Positions 17,412 through 27,207 of a stretch of 39,702 nucleotides of DNA are shown piece by piece. A program made the translations under genes and the position numbers. The DNA is from JBBDSJ01 sp040905025 (lineage in GTDB: Bacteria > Pseudomonadota > Gammaproteobacteria > Methylohalomonadales > Methylohalomonadaceae): NCBI GenBank assembly GCA_040905025.1, contig JBBDSJ010000059.1:1-39702 (forward strand). The letters are read 5' to 3'. The notes under the pieces were generated by a model that saw only the letters and a list, made by a program, of their open reading frames with translations, was not told where the DNA came from and made no database searches. Every line of letters begins with the position of its first letter. Within the stretch, counting starts at the first letter, position 1.

Positions 17412-18535
17412 AATCCCAGTACCGCGCTGGCGGCACGTGAATTGGTATCGCACCGCAAAAGTTGATGCAACGCCATAAAATTTTTCTGTAGTTCAGACCG
17501 TCTGGCCGGCGACTGCCACCAGTCCAGCAAAGCCCTGCCAAGATTTTCCGGTGTTACATCATCTTGAAGAAATTCCGGCACCACTTGTTCGCGCTGCAAA
17601 ATATTTGGCAATGCAATCCAGGGAATATTCACCAGCCGGCGTAAAATATAAAAACTGACAGGCGCCAGCTTATACGCCACTACCATCGGCTTTTTCAGCA
17701 GCATGGCTTCGAGTGCGACGGTACCCGAAGCCAGCAACACAACATCTGCCGCCTGCATCACAGTCAGGGAATCGGCTGTTACGATTCTGATGTTCAGGTT
17801 CGCTGCCAATTCACCAAATTGCTGCTGAAAAAATTCGCTGGCATCAGCGTCTGTCAGGCCAATCACACCCTGCACATCCGGTATTTGCTGCTGACACCAT
17901 TGGAATGCCTGCAGAAATATCATGCCATGGCGCTGCAACTCGGCCCGGCGGCTTCCAGGCATGATGGCAAACACCGGTTTGCTTGTCGCTATCCCGAGCA
18001 CTGCTCTTGCTGCATGCGTAGTTGTTTGCAAAGGGATAGTATCCGCGAGAGGATGGCCGACAAATTCAACCTGCAGATTTGTATCCCGATAACAAGCAGC
18101 TTCAAACGGGAACAGTGTCAACAGCCTGTCTGCAGCTCTGGCAACAGTATGCACCCGGCTTTTGCGCCAGGCCCAGACTGATGGACTGACGTAGTGCACG
18201 GTTTTAATACCGGCACGTTTCAAACCGGTTTCCAGCCCGAGATTAAAATCCGGGGCATCTATACCAATAAAGACATCCGGTGGGTTCTGCAGAAAATGCA
18301 ACTTGACCTGGTGGCGGATGTAGGTCAGATCAAGATAACGCCCAACGACTTCAACCAACCCCATGACAGCGAGCGCATCCATGGGGAACAGGGTATGACC
18401 GCCCTCAGCCAGCATGCGCGGTCCGAGAATGCCTTCAAAGCGAATATCCGGGCATTGCTGCTTCAGTGCCTGCATGAGACCGGCACCTAACTGATCGCCG
18501 GAATGCTCACCTGCAACAATGCCGACACGAAGCAT
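17402..18535 (-). CDS. lpxB: Lipid-A-disaccharide synthase
   Basis: This 377-residue peripheral membrane glycosyltransferase joins UDP-2,3-diacylglucosamine and lipid X to form the lipid A disaccharide. Signatures are VGIVAGEHSGDQLGAGLM at the N-terminus, YVSPSVWAWRKSRVHTVARA in the middle and the nucleotide-binding region FAIMPGSRRAELQRH, followed by LLASGTVALEAMLLKKPMVV. The length fits E. coli LpxB (382). It sits 47 bp after lpxA and overlaps rnhB. Confidence 0.96.
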   Translation of the reverse strand: MLRVGIVAGEHSGDQLGAGLMQALKQQCPDIRFEGILGPRMLAEGGHTLFPMDALAVMGLVEVVGRYLDLTYIRHQVKLHFLQNPPDVFIGIDAPDFNLGLETGLKRAGIKTVHYVSPSVWAWRKSRVHTVARAADRLLTLFPFEAACYRDTNLQVEFVGHPLADTIPLQTTTHAARAVLGIATSKPVFAIMPGSRRAELQRHGMIFLQAFQWCQQQIPDVQGVIGLTDADASEFFQQQFGELAANLNIRIVTADSLTVMQAADVVLLASGTVALEAMLLKKPMVVAYKLAPVSFYILRRLVNIPWIALPNILQREQVVPEFLQDDVTPENLGRALLDWWQSPARRSELQKNFMALHQLLRCDTNSRAASAVLGLCQ

Positions 18536-18582
18536 CAGAAATCAATTACTCAGCTGCAGGGTAATAGCCGGATAACCATGCA

Positions 18583-19356
18583 TCAGCGTACTATGCCACG
18601 CTCTGATTGGCGAATAAAATCCACCAGCATCTGAACTTTACTTTCTTCAACAGCAAGTGCGTCAAGCTGCACAATTGCGTCCTGTAACAACATGCCTTCA
18701 CGATAAAGCAATCGATAAGCGCGTCGCAATTGCTTGAGCTCCTCACTACTGAAACCATGTCTTTTCAGACCTTCATTATTCAAACCATGTGGTTTGGCTG
18801 TATTACCAGCCACCATCATATAGGGGGGCACATCTTTAACAACGACTGTTGATATAGCGGCGAAACTATAGCTGCCTATATGACAAAATTGATGCACACC
18901 GGTAAACCCGCCCAACGTAATATGATCATCCATTCTGACATGGCCGGCGAGGGTGGCATTATTGGCAAATGTATTGCTGTTACCAATAATACAATCATGG
19001 GCAATATGTACATATGCCATGATCCAGTTCTGATTACCCAGCCGGGTGATGCCACCACCATGTGCAGTGCCGCGATTGATGCTGCAGAATTCCCGGATGG
19101 TATTGCCATCGCCAATTTCCAGAAACGAGTCTTCGTCGGCACTGTATTTTTTATCCTGCGGATCTGCGCCAATTGAACTGAATTGAAAAATGCGATTGTC
19201 GCGGCCGATACGAGTTGGACCTTGCAGCACCACATGTGACCCGATCTCGGTACCAGCTGCAATTTCGATTCCGGCACCGATAACACTGTAAGCGCCCACG
19301 CTTACATTAGCCGCAATTCTGGCCGAATCATCAATCACTGCGGTCGGATGAATCAA
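18583..19356 (-). CDS. lpxA: UDP-N-acetylglucosamine acyltransferase
   Basis: This 257-residue trimeric left-handed beta-helix enzyme performs the first step of lipid A synthesis, 3-O-acylation of UDP-GlcNAc from acyl-ACP. Hexapeptide repeats fill residues 1-190. The catalytic His lies in IMAYVHIAHDCIIGNSNTFA, and GGFTGVHQFCHIGSYSF follows. The C-terminal helices begin near HGLNNEGLKRHGFS. The start is TTG at 19356 (MIHPTAVID), supported by AAGGA 9 bases upstream; no ATG lies near. The gene begins 5 bp after fabZ. Confidence 0.95.
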   Translation of the reverse strand: MIHPTAVIDDSARIAANVSVGAYSVIGAGIEIAAGTEIGSHVVLQGPTRIGRDNRIFQFSSIGADPQDKKYSADEDSFLEIGDGNTIREFCSINRGTAHGGGITRLGNQNWIMAYVHIAHDCIIGNSNTFANNATLAGHVRMDDHITLGGFTGVHQFCHIGSYSFAAISTVVVKDVPPYMMVAGNTAKPHGLNNEGLKRHGFSSEELKQLRRAYRLLYREGMLLQDAIVQLDALAVEESKVQMLVDFIRQSERGIVR

Positions 19357-19361
19357 ACTTG

Positions 19362-19802
19362 TCAGTCCTTTTTTGTTGTCATCAGCTGTGCGGTGGCCAC
19401 AATTTCATCGCTGACTTTTGCACTGACATCGAAGCACCATATCCCGCGACGCATTTTCTCAAACCGGACTTCTATGAATAACTGATCGCCGGGCTCTACC
19501 GGCCGGCGAAACCGGGCTTTATCAACACCAACCAGATAATAGAGTGAGTCACTTGCTTCCGTGGCATCCAGGCTTAAACAGCCAAACAGGCCGGTTGCCT
19601 GAGCCATCGCCTCAATAATCAGAACGCCGGGCATCACCGGCTTGTTGGGAAAGTGACCCTGAAAAAAAGGTTCATTGAATGTCACGTTCTTCAACGCGAC
19701 AAGCGACTTGCCAGCTTCATAAGACACCACTTTATCAATCAGTAAAAACGGGTAGCGATGTGGCAGACAGTCCTTGATTCTATTTATATTAAGCTCTTGC
19801 AT
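19362..19802 (-). CDS. fabZ: 3-hydroxyacyl-[ACP] dehydratase
   Basis: This 146-residue hot-dog-fold enzyme removes water from 3-hydroxyacyl-ACP in fatty-acid elongation. It competes with LpxA/LpxD for the same acyl-ACP pool, which makes its place inside the lpx cluster meaningful. The N-terminus reads IKDCLPHRYPFLLIDKV. The catalytic His and Glu lie in QGHFPNKPVMPGVLIIEAMA. Length is standard (E. coli 151). It sits between lpxD and lpxA with short gaps. Confidence 0.96.
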   Translation of the reverse strand: MQELNINRIKDCLPHRYPFLLIDKVVSYEAGKSLVALKNVTFNEPFFQGHFPNKPVMPGVLIIEAMAQATGLFGCLSLDATEASDSLYYLVGVDKARFRRPVEPGDQLFIEVRFEKMRRGIWCFDVSAKVSDEIVATAQLMTTKKD

Positions 19803-19867
19803 GGATAGTCCTGATGTCGATACAACAAACTCAGTCAGATCAGAAATGATACTTCTGACAGGATTTT

Positions 19868-20893
19868 TTATTTTTTTTCATCTAATGCGCGAATATCATC
19901 GCGTAAACTGCGCAACGTCTCATCCAGCCGATGAAAGCGGGCGACATTACGCCGCCAGGTACGGTTATCTGTTACTGATAAGGGTGAGGAATAAACACCT
20001 GCTGTTTTAATCGAATTATTGACGCCAGACATCGCTGTCAGCATAACATCATCAACAATTTCCAGATGGCCGCTGATACCACAACCACCACCAATACGAC
20101 AACGCTTGCCGATATGTACACTGCCGGCGATACCAGTGCAGCCGGCGACCGCCGTATATTCATCAATAAACACGTTGTGCCCTATCTGCACCTGATTATC
20201 AATTTTCACACCACGGCAAATAACTGTATCGTCCAGGGCACCACGATCAATCGTGGTATTTGCCCCGATTTCAACATCATCACCGATAATCACACTGCCT
20301 ACTTGCGGTATCTTGAGCCAGCTTCCATCGGACCGTTCAGCCAGTCCAAAACCATCGGCACCAATAACAGCACCTGGATGAATAATCACTCTGGCACCAA
20401 CATTGACATCACTCATTAATGTCACATTGGCCAGCAATCGACTGCCTGTGCCTACCTTGACCCCGGCTCCAATAATGCATCCAGGACCAATGTAACAATC
20501 AGCCCCAATACTGGCACCTGAACCAATAGAGACATGGGCAGCGATCAGAGCATCAGAATGTACGCTGGCATCCGTAGCTACGCTGGCACTGGCATGGATC
20601 CCTGCCTCGAACGCGGGCTGCGGATATAATAATTGTGCCGTCAATGCATACCCCAGATAGGGATTTTCCATGATCAGTGCATTGACCGGACATTCAGTGG
20701 CGTGTTCAGCGGCCAGAATAACTGCAGCGGCACGGGTCTGTCTGAGCTGACCAAGATAACGTCGGTTGGCGAGAAAACTTATCTGACCTGCATCGGCCGT
20801 TTCCAGTGTTGCCAGTGCTGAAATCTCACAATCAGGCTCGCCGCGTAATTCGGCGTCAATTTGCCCGGCAATAGTAGCCAACGTATATGTCAT
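19868..20893 (-). CDS. lpxD: UDP-3-O-acylglucosamine N-acyltransferase
   Basis: This 341-residue enzyme adds the second acyl chain (N-acyl) in lipid A synthesis. After an N-terminal uridine-binding domain (about 1-100) comes a long left-handed beta helix with hexapeptide repeats. The catalytic-His block reads VQIGHNVFIDEYTAVAGCTG. A C-terminal helix ends in LRDDIRALDEKK. I chose ATG 20893 (MTYTLATIAGQI) because AGGA lies 8 bases upstream and the length equals E. coli LpxD. A TTG at 20923 would only add ten residues. Confidence 0.95.
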   Translation of the reverse strand: MTYTLATIAGQIDAELRGEPDCEISALATLETADAGQISFLANRRYLGQLRQTRAAAVILAAEHATECPVNALIMENPYLGYALTAQLLYPQPAFEAGIHASASVATDASVHSDALIAAHVSIGSGASIGADCYIGPGCIIGAGVKVGTGSRLLANVTLMSDVNVGARVIIHPGAVIGADGFGLAERSDGSWLKIPQVGSVIIGDDVEIGANTTIDRGALDDTVICRGVKIDNQVQIGHNVFIDEYTAVAGCTGIAGSVHIGKRCRIGGGCGISGHLEIVDDVMLTAMSGVNNSIKTAGVYSSPLSVTDNRTWRRNVARFHRLDETLRSLRDDIRALDEKK

Positions 20894-20923
20894 GGCGATA
20901 ATCCTGGGCCCTTCAACCAGCAA

Positions 20924-21430
20924 CTATCTCTTCAGATGTTCGATCACCCTGTCGCTGATATCAACCTTGTCACTGGCATAAATAACGCCTTCACCTATGA
21001 CCAGATCGTAGCCCATTTCCTTGGCCACATTCTGAATTGCCTCGAGAATGGATTTTTGAATCTGGGTGAATTCTTCGTTGCGACGAAAATTCAGATCTTC
21101 ACGATATTCTTCCTGCTTACGCCGCAAATCCCGGCGCATGGACAGGATTTCACGTTCCAGATTGGCACGTTCGGATTCGCTCATGATCGCGCCATCTTTC
21201 AACATGCGGTCCTCAAGACTCTTGAGACGCTTTTGTTCTTCCACGAGCTGGCGTTCACGCGGGGCAAATTCCTTTTCAATCTTGCCGTGCGCAATCTCAG
21301 CCTGGGGTGAACTTTCCAGTATCCGGATGGCATTTACGGATGCAATCTTGATGTCCTGTGCCGAGGCGACAGAAACAAATGAACCCAGCAGGAAAACTGC
21401 AATTAGTCTGACTGACAGTAATTTATTCAA
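20924..21430 (-). CDS. skp: Periplasmic chaperone Skp/OmpH
   Basis: This 168-residue protein has a signal peptide (residues 1-24, cleavage near SVASA-QD) and then a long charged helical region typical of the Skp tentacles, e.g. LKSLEDRMLKDGAIMSE and LEREILSMRRDLRRKQEEY. The C-terminal part returns to a small beta body with YDLVIGEGVIYASDKVDISD. Skp trimers hold unfolded outer-membrane proteins and pass them to the BAM complex. The start is TTG 21430 with GGAG 9 bases upstream. It begins 17 bp after bamA. Confidence 0.93.
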   Translation of the reverse strand: MNKLLSVRLIAVFLLGSFVSVASAQDIKIASVNAIRILESSPQAEIAHGKIEKEFAPRERQLVEEQKRLKSLEDRMLKDGAIMSESERANLEREILSMRRDLRRKQEEYREDLNFRRNEEFTQIQKSILEAIQNVAKEMGYDLVIGEGVIYASDKVDISDRVIEHLKR

Positions 21431-21447
21431 GGTTTAAAACTCCAACT

Positions 21448-23763
21448 TTAGAAAGATGTACCAAATGTAAACTGGAACGGCTGGGTGTCATCAGTAGGCT
21501 CATCACCGAACGGCACGGCAAAACTGACGCTGACCACGCCAAAAGGTGAAATCCAGATACCACTAAGACCCGTCGAATAACGAAATTCATCAATAGATAT
21601 AGACTCATCCGGCCCAAAAACGTTACCGGCATCAATAAACCCGGATACGCGGACTGAGTCCAGATCGCGTAAAAACGGTATTGGCAGAATCACCTCGGCG
21701 CTGGTGACGATTTTTTTGTCACCCCCTAACGGCCGGGGGATCCGGCCACTACCTGGCTGCGGAGTGTCTTTCGGTCCGAGCGTATTTTCCTCAAAGCCGC
21801 GCACCGTGCGCGGGCCACCGGCAAAAAAGTTCTCGAAAAATGGCAGCTCATCGGCATCACCGAAACCGTCGCCGAAACCGAACTGTCCGCCCAAAGACAA
21901 AATATAGTCCTGCACCAGCGGAAAAAACCACTGTGTACGCAGATCCACCTTGTAGAATTCCAGCGTTTCACCCAGCAACGGCAGCCCCACTTCGGTACTG
22001 ATACGGTTCAAGCCACCTGAATCCGGCAAAATTGCCTTGTTGCGGCTGTCGAAGGTAAAGCTGCTGCCGAAACGAAACACATCAAACCGGCCACCATTGC
22101 GATCGAGAAAGTCAGTAACTTCCTGCGATGAAAACGTACCTGGATCAATTTCAGTGTTCTCATAATTCAGTGAAAAATTAATGAAATTAAATTCAGTGAT
22201 GGGTATACCAAAGCTTGTACCAAAACCCCAGATGGTGGAATCAAACTGGGTAATATTGGCTTCAAACGCATCGGTTTCCTGAAAAAACGCATCAAACCCG
22301 CGGCTGACACCATCAATAGTATAGTACGGGTTCAGATAGCCGAGATTGAAGCGGCGATTAACCGAGCTGTTATTAAATGCAAACGACATACGTTTGCCAC
22401 TACCCAGAAAATTGTCCTGACTGACACTGGTCTGCAGAATCAGGCCCTGGTTTTGCGAAAACCCGAGGCCCGCAATAAGATTGCCGGACGGCATCTCCTC
22501 AACAGCGTAGTTCACATCAACCTGATCCGTGGTTCCGGGCACCGCCGGTGTCTCGACGTTGACCGTCCGAAAATACCCGAGACGCTGCAGCCGGGTCTTG
22601 CCACGCTCGACCTTCTTGGTTGAAATCCAGCCGCCTTCCTGTTGGCGCATTTCCCGGCGCAGGACTTCATCCCGGGTTTTATCGTTGCCGGCAAAATTTA
22701 TCCGGCGCACATACACCCGCTTGCCAGGGTCGACAAAAAAAGTCAGATCGACTGTTTTGTTGTCTTCGTTAATATCAGGAATCGAGTTCACGTTTGCAAA
22801 CGCATAGCCTACATCACCCAGTGCATCAGCCAGATTGGTACTGGTTGCGGTTACTTCCCGGCGTGAAAATACTTCACCCTGATAAATAACAATCTGCTCG
22901 ATCAATTCTTCTTCGGGCACGATCAGCTCACCCGACAGTTTAATATCACCAATACGATATTGATCACCCTCGGTAATGTTCACTGTAATATAGATATCTT
23001 TCTTGTCAGGTGTAATGGAAACCTGGGTAGAATCAACATTAAAATTCACATAACCGCGATCCTGATAATAGGATTGCAGTGATTCAAGATCGCCGCCGAG
23101 TTTTTCCCGTGAATATTGGTCAGCCTTGGTAATGAATGAAAACCAGGTCGGCGTTGTCAGTTCAAATTGCTTGAGAAGGGTTTTAGTCTTGAAGGAATCA
23201 TTGCCGACAATATTAATATCCTTGATGCGGGCAGTGAGTCCTTCGGAAACATCAATCGCGATACCCACACGATTATTGTCCAGATTGGTGACCGTTGTAT
23301 CAATTTTTACTGCATATTTACCCAATGAAAAATACTGCCGCTGCAATTCCTGCTCAACCTTTTCCAGCAGTGACTGATCAAATACCCGGCCTTCGGCAAA
23401 ACCGACCTGCCGCAGACCTGTCATCAAATCATCAGTTTTGATGTTCTTGTTACCACTGAAGGCTATACTGCCGGTAGCCGGCCGTTCCTCAACGATAACC
23501 ACGAGAATATCGCCATCGCGCTCGAGCCGAACATCATCAAAAAATCCGGTTTCAAATAACGACCGCACTGCCTGTCCGGAAACCGTATTATCAAACTCAT
23601 CACCTACACCCACCGGCAAATAGTTGAACACTGTGCCGGGGGTAATACGTTCAAGCCCTTCAACACGAATATCTGAAATGGTGAACTGCTCTACCGCCTG
23701 TAATGGTGCACTCAGACACCAGCAACAGACAACAAGCAATAATGACTTGATACGAGTCTGCAT
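21448..23763 (-). CDS. bamA: Outer membrane protein assembly factor BamA
   Basis: This 771-residue Omp85 protein inserts beta-barrel proteins in the outer membrane. The signal peptide covers about residues 1-23 (cleavage near LQA-VE). Five POTRA domains follow to about residue 420; the first begins FTISDIRVEGLERITPGTVF. The C-terminal 16-strand barrel contains the conserved loop motif GPRTVRGFEENTLGP and the late strand SVRVSGFIDAGNVFG. It ends in FQFTFGTSF with the terminal Phe required for barrel recognition. Length compares well with E. coli BamA (810). It lies between rseP and skp as usual. Confidence 0.96.
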   Translation of the reverse strand: MQTRIKSLLLVVCCWCLSAPLQAVEQFTISDIRVEGLERITPGTVFNYLPVGVGDEFDNTVSGQAVRSLFETGFFDDVRLERDGDILVVIVEERPATGSIAFSGNKNIKTDDLMTGLRQVGFAEGRVFDQSLLEKVEQELQRQYFSLGKYAVKIDTTVTNLDNNRVGIAIDVSEGLTARIKDINIVGNDSFKTKTLLKQFELTTPTWFSFITKADQYSREKLGGDLESLQSYYQDRGYVNFNVDSTQVSITPDKKDIYITVNITEGDQYRIGDIKLSGELIVPEEELIEQIVIYQGEVFSRREVTATSTNLADALGDVGYAFANVNSIPDINEDNKTVDLTFFVDPGKRVYVRRINFAGNDKTRDEVLRREMRQQEGGWISTKKVERGKTRLQRLGYFRTVNVETPAVPGTTDQVDVNYAVEEMPSGNLIAGLGFSQNQGLILQTSVSQDNFLGSGKRMSFAFNNSSVNRRFNLGYLNPYYTIDGVSRGFDAFFQETDAFEANITQFDSTIWGFGTSFGIPITEFNFINFSLNYENTEIDPGTFSSQEVTDFLDRNGGRFDVFRFGSSFTFDSRNKAILPDSGGLNRISTEVGLPLLGETLEFYKVDLRTQWFFPLVQDYILSLGGQFGFGDGFGDADELPFFENFFAGGPRTVRGFEENTLGPKDTPQPGSGRIPRPLGGDKKIVTSAEVILPIPFLRDLDSVRVSGFIDAGNVFGPDESISIDEFRYSTGLSGIWISPFGVVSVSFAVPFGDEPTDDTQPFQFTFGTSF

Positions 23764-23807
23764 ATTTTTATTTCTGAAATTGATGTATTTAATTCTTGAA
23801 TGAGGCG

Positions 23808-25178
23808 CTAGCCGAGCAGACGGACAACGTCATTGTAAATTACCAGCGTCATCAGGCTGAGCAATAATACCAGACCGACATGCTGACCCAGCATCTGTGT
23901 CGATTCAGATACCGGACTCCCTTTGATAATTTCGATAAGGTAATACATTAAGTGCCCGCCATCCAGTAGCGGCACGGGTAATAAATTGATAACACCCAGA
24001 CTAACACTCACGATAGCCAGAAATCCGAGGAAAGCCGCCAGCCCAACAGCCGCCGAGAAACCGGCAAACTGGGCAATGCTGATAGGCCCACTCAGATTTT
24101 TGACCGAGGCCTGGCCGGTCAGAATTTTGCCCATCATACGCAGGGTTAAAACCGACATTTCAGCAGTGCGTTTCACCCCCAGCCAGGCCGCCTGCCATGG
24201 CGCATAGCGTTCGACGCCACGCAATTCCGCCGGCAATGCCGGCAACGTATCCACACTGGCACCAATCTGACCTACCTGTTCGCCACTGTCTGTTGTTACC
24301 AACGCAGGTGTCAGGCCTATCTGCAAGCTGCGATCGTCGCGTTCTATCTCCAACACGACGGGCTGTTCCGGTAATGCGCGGATCCGGTCGACCACAGCAA
24401 ACCAGTCAGCAACCCGTTGTCCGTCAACTGCGACAATTTTGTCTCCCGGCTGGATCCCGGCCTGTGCCGCCGGGCTGTCAGCAACCACCTGGCCGATGAC
24501 TGCCGGCAAGGGTGGCCGCACCGGGGTCAGGCCAATTTCTTCCAGTAAAGCGCCTGCAGCAATATCGTCAATGGAAACGGCAGATAAATCCAGTCGGCGG
24601 ATTTGCCTGTCCCCGGCCGCTGTCTGGACGTTAATTTCAACCTGACCACTGGCAACAACACTGCCAATCAGGGTTTCTGCAACAGCCGCCCAGGTCGGCG
24701 TATTGCGGTCATCCACGGCGAGAATTTCGTCACCCGACTGGAAACCTGCGCTGGCTGCCACCGAGGCCGGGGCAACTTCATCCACCAGGGGTTTCAGGCC
24801 GGTCATGCCGATCGTGTACATCACACAGTAGGCAAATACCGCAAAAATAAAATTGAATAATGGCCCCGCTGCCACGATGGCAAAACGCTGGGCAACCGGC
24901 TTGTTATTGAACGCCCGCGGCCGATCGGCCAGTAGCACTTCACCTTCGCGCTCATCCAGCATTTTCACGTAACCGCCGAGCGGCAATGCGGCAATCACGA
25001 ACTCGGTCTGATCCGGACCAAATTTGCGGCGCCAGAGTGTCCGGCCGAAACCGACCGAAAAGCGCAGAATTTTCACATCAAAACGGCGTGCGACCCAATA
25101 GTGACCGAATTCATGAAAAGTAATCAAAATGCCAATAGCGACAATGAAAGCAAGTATGTGTTGCAGTATTTCCATCAT
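23808..25178 (-). CDS. rseP: Site-2 intramembrane zinc metalloprotease RseP
   Basis: This 456-residue inner-membrane protease cleaves anti-sigma-E after DegS in the envelope stress response and also removes signal-peptide remnants. The zinc site is ILITFHEFGHYWVARRF (HExxH) in the first membrane segment. Two PDZ domains lie in the periplasmic middle, one at about 115-200 and one around IGQVVADSPAAQAGIQPGDK. The third zinc ligand is in the LDG motif LLPVPLLDGGHLMYYLIE. Its start overlaps the dxr stop (ATGATGG/TGA). The gene order dxr-rseP-bamA is the Pseudomonas-like one. Confidence 0.95.
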   Translation of the reverse strand: MMEILQHILAFIVAIGILITFHEFGHYWVARRFDVKILRFSVGFGRTLWRRKFGPDQTEFVIAALPLGGYVKMLDEREGEVLLADRPRAFNNKPVAQRFAIVAAGPLFNFIFAVFAYCVMYTIGMTGLKPLVDEVAPASVAASAGFQSGDEILAVDDRNTPTWAAVAETLIGSVVASGQVEINVQTAAGDRQIRRLDLSAVSIDDIAAGALLEEIGLTPVRPPLPAVIGQVVADSPAAQAGIQPGDKIVAVDGQRVADWFAVVDRIRALPEQPVVLEIERDDRSLQIGLTPALVTTDSGEQVGQIGASVDTLPALPAELRGVERYAPWQAAWLGVKRTAEMSVLTLRMMGKILTGQASVKNLSGPISIAQFAGFSAAVGLAAFLGFLAIVSVSLGVINLLPVPLLDGGHLMYYLIEIIKGSPVSESTQMLGQHVGLVLLLSLMTLVIYNDVVRLLG

Positions 25179-26371
25179 GCCGCCCGGCGTCTGGCCCAGT
25201 CGAGTGCTTCATTGCGGGCCGCCGTATCGGCAGCCCGCACCGTGTCAAGTGAATCTGCCACCTGGTGTGGCACGTTGGCCAGCGTGGCCTCCACCAGAAC
25301 AGCTATATCCGTAAAACACAGGCGTCCGGCAAGAAATTCGGCAACACCAATTTCATTGGCGGCGTTCAGGATGGCCGTAGCGGTACCCCCTGCCTGCATG
25401 GCTTCGGCGGCCAATCGCAGACACGGGAAACGCTGGCTATCCGGTGCTTCAAAGTCAAGCCGGGCAATGCTGAACAAATCCAGTGACTCGACGCCGGCCT
25501 CAATCCGTTCCGGCCAGGCCAGTGCATGGGCGATTGGCGTGCGCATATCGGGGTTGCCGAGCTGTGCCAGCACCGAGCCATCCGTGTACTGAACCATTGA
25601 ATGAATAACGCTTTGCGGATGCAGGACAACCCGAATTTGTGCCGGTGTGGTGCGGAACAGCCAGCAAGCCTCAATCACTTCGAGCCCCTTGTTCATCATT
25701 GTCGCCGAATCAACAGAAATCTTGCGGCCCATCACCCAGTTTGGATGTGCGCAGGCCTGTGCTGGCGTGACTTCGCGCAACTGCTCCAGCGGCGTCTGTC
25801 GAAACGGGCCGCCGGACGCTGTCAGCAGGATATGGCGGACACCGCTGGCGGCCAGACCGCGCTCCCGATGATCCACCGGCAAACACTGAAAAATGGCGTT
25901 ATGCTCGCTGTCGATAGGCAACAGCTCGACCTGATGCCGGGCAACGGTATCCATAAACAACTGCCCCGACATCACCAGTGCTTCCTTGTTGGCCAGTAGT
26001 ATCCGTTTGCCGGCCTGTGCGGCAGCCAGCGTCGGCAATAAGCCGGCGGCACCGACAATGGCCGCCATGACATAATCAACAGCAGGCAACGCCGCAACCT
26101 TGACCAGCGCCTCGGACCCGGCAAGTATTTCAATCTCGTCCACCAGTGCTGAATCGATACGCTTGAGACGTTCCCGCAGCTGATCGGCACTGTCAGGGTC
26201 GGCCATCACTGCATATTGCGGCCGCCACTGGCTGCACATCTCGGCCATGGCCTTCGCATTGGTATTTGCCGTCAATGCTATCACGCGGTATTGATCCGGA
26301 TAACGGCTGAGCACGTCCAGGGTGTTAACGCCAATCGTGCCAGTCGCACCGAGAATAGTCATGCCAATCAT
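25175..26371 (-). CDS. dxr: 1-deoxy-D-xylulose 5-phosphate reductoisomerase
   Basis: This 398-residue NADPH enzyme makes 2-C-methyl-D-erythritol 4-phosphate, the committed step of the non-mevalonate isoprenoid pathway. The NADPH fold is TILGATGTIGVNTLDVL at the N-terminus. Substrate and metal residues are in PIDSEHNAIFQCL, ILLTASGGPFRQTP and VDSATMMNKGLEVIEACWLF. I chose ATG 26371 because it overlaps the cdsA stop as ATGA and gives the E. coli length exactly (398). A TTG 18 bases upstream is also open. It supplies precursors that UppS in the same cluster uses. Confidence 0.95.
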   Translation of the reverse strand: MIGMTILGATGTIGVNTLDVLSRYPDQYRVIALTANTNAKAMAEMCSQWRPQYAVMADPDSADQLRERLKRIDSALVDEIEILAGSEALVKVAALPAVDYVMAAIVGAAGLLPTLAAAQAGKRILLANKEALVMSGQLFMDTVARHQVELLPIDSEHNAIFQCLPVDHRERGLAASGVRHILLTASGGPFRQTPLEQLREVTPAQACAHPNWVMGRKISVDSATMMNKGLEVIEACWLFRTTPAQIRVVLHPQSVIHSMVQYTDGSVLAQLGNPDMRTPIAHALAWPERIEAGVESLDLFSIARLDFEAPDSQRFPCLRLAAEAMQAGGTATAILNAANEIGVAEFLAGRLCFTDIAVLVEATLANVPHQVADSLDTVRAADTAARNEALDWARRRAA

Positions 26372-27207
26372 ACAACGACCCCCGGCCAAAAACCGGCCAC
26401 AAACAGGCCCGCCAGTGCCACCGGCGCCGCCGCCGTCAGACTGTCTATGCGATCCAGAAAGCCGCCATGACCCGGCAACAAATGGCCGCTGTCCTTGATT
26501 CCGGCGTTACGCTTGAAAAGACTTTCCACCAAATCTCCCACAACTGAAAACAGCGTTATCAGCAACGCCAGCACGACCAGATACAGGGCTGGCCAAAAGT
26601 CATAGCCGACACTGAACGCAATAATGATGGTGAATAGCAGTGTTGCACAGACCGCACCATACAGACCTGCCCAGCTTTTGCCCGGACTGACCCGGGCAGC
26701 GAGACGTGCCCGGCCCCAGCGCCGACCGGCAAAAAAAGCTGCGCTATCAGCGCTCCAGATTAACACGAATAGTATTAACACCCAGAACTGACCCTCAGGC
26801 ATACCGGCGCGAATGGCGACCAGACTGATCCAGGCCGGCACCAGCACCAGTTGCCCAAACAGCCACATTTGCCAGCGCTGTGATGACCAGCCTGGCCAGC
26901 CACGTTCATAGGCAATGATTACCACACCTCCTGCCAGCCAGCCGGCAACAGTCATTAGCGCCAGCCATGGCGACAGCTGCGGCCAGTATCTGAATATCAC
27001 CAGGCCCAGTAACATGACCACCACGACAAACAGGCTGCATTCAAATACATGGACGCGGTACATCGCCGCCCATTCCCAGGCGGCCAGTGCAACAAATATT
27101 CCTGTCAAAACGACAAAGCCGATCACCGGCAAGAAAATCACCAGCAAGACCAGCGGCGGAACAAGCAATGCTGCCGTCAACAAACGTTGTTGCAGGGACG
27201 TCGCCAT
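26368..27207 (-). CDS. cdsA: Phosphatidate cytidylyltransferase
   Basis: This 279-residue inner-membrane enzyme makes CDP-diacylglycerol, the branch point of phospholipid synthesis. Eight or so hydrophobic segments fill the protein. The family signature is near the end: SVVGDLVESLFKRNAGIKDS followed by GHLLPGHGGFLDRIDSL. The preceding SPGKSWAGLYGA loop is also typical. ATG 27207 is preferred; it overlaps the uppS stop as TGATG. A TTG one codon upstream is an alternative. Confidence 0.94.
   Translation of the reverse strand: MATSLQQRLLTAALLVPPLVLLVIFLPVIGFVVLTGIFVALAAWEWAAMYRVHVFECSLFVVVVMLLGLVIFRYWPQLSPWLALMTVAGWLAGGVVIIAYERGWPGWSSQRWQMWLFGQLVLVPAWISLVAIRAGMPEGQFWVLILFVLIWSADSAAFFAGRRWGRARLAARVSPGKSWAGLYGAVCATLLFTIIIAFSVGYDFWPALYLVVLALLITLFSVVGDLVESLFKRNAGIKDSGHLLPGHGGFLDRIDSLTAAAPVALAGLFVAGFWPGVVV

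Noticed and set aside
26372..26389. Upstream TTG start for dxr
   Set aside because: ATG 26371 overlaps the cdsA stop as ATGA and gives the family length exactly.
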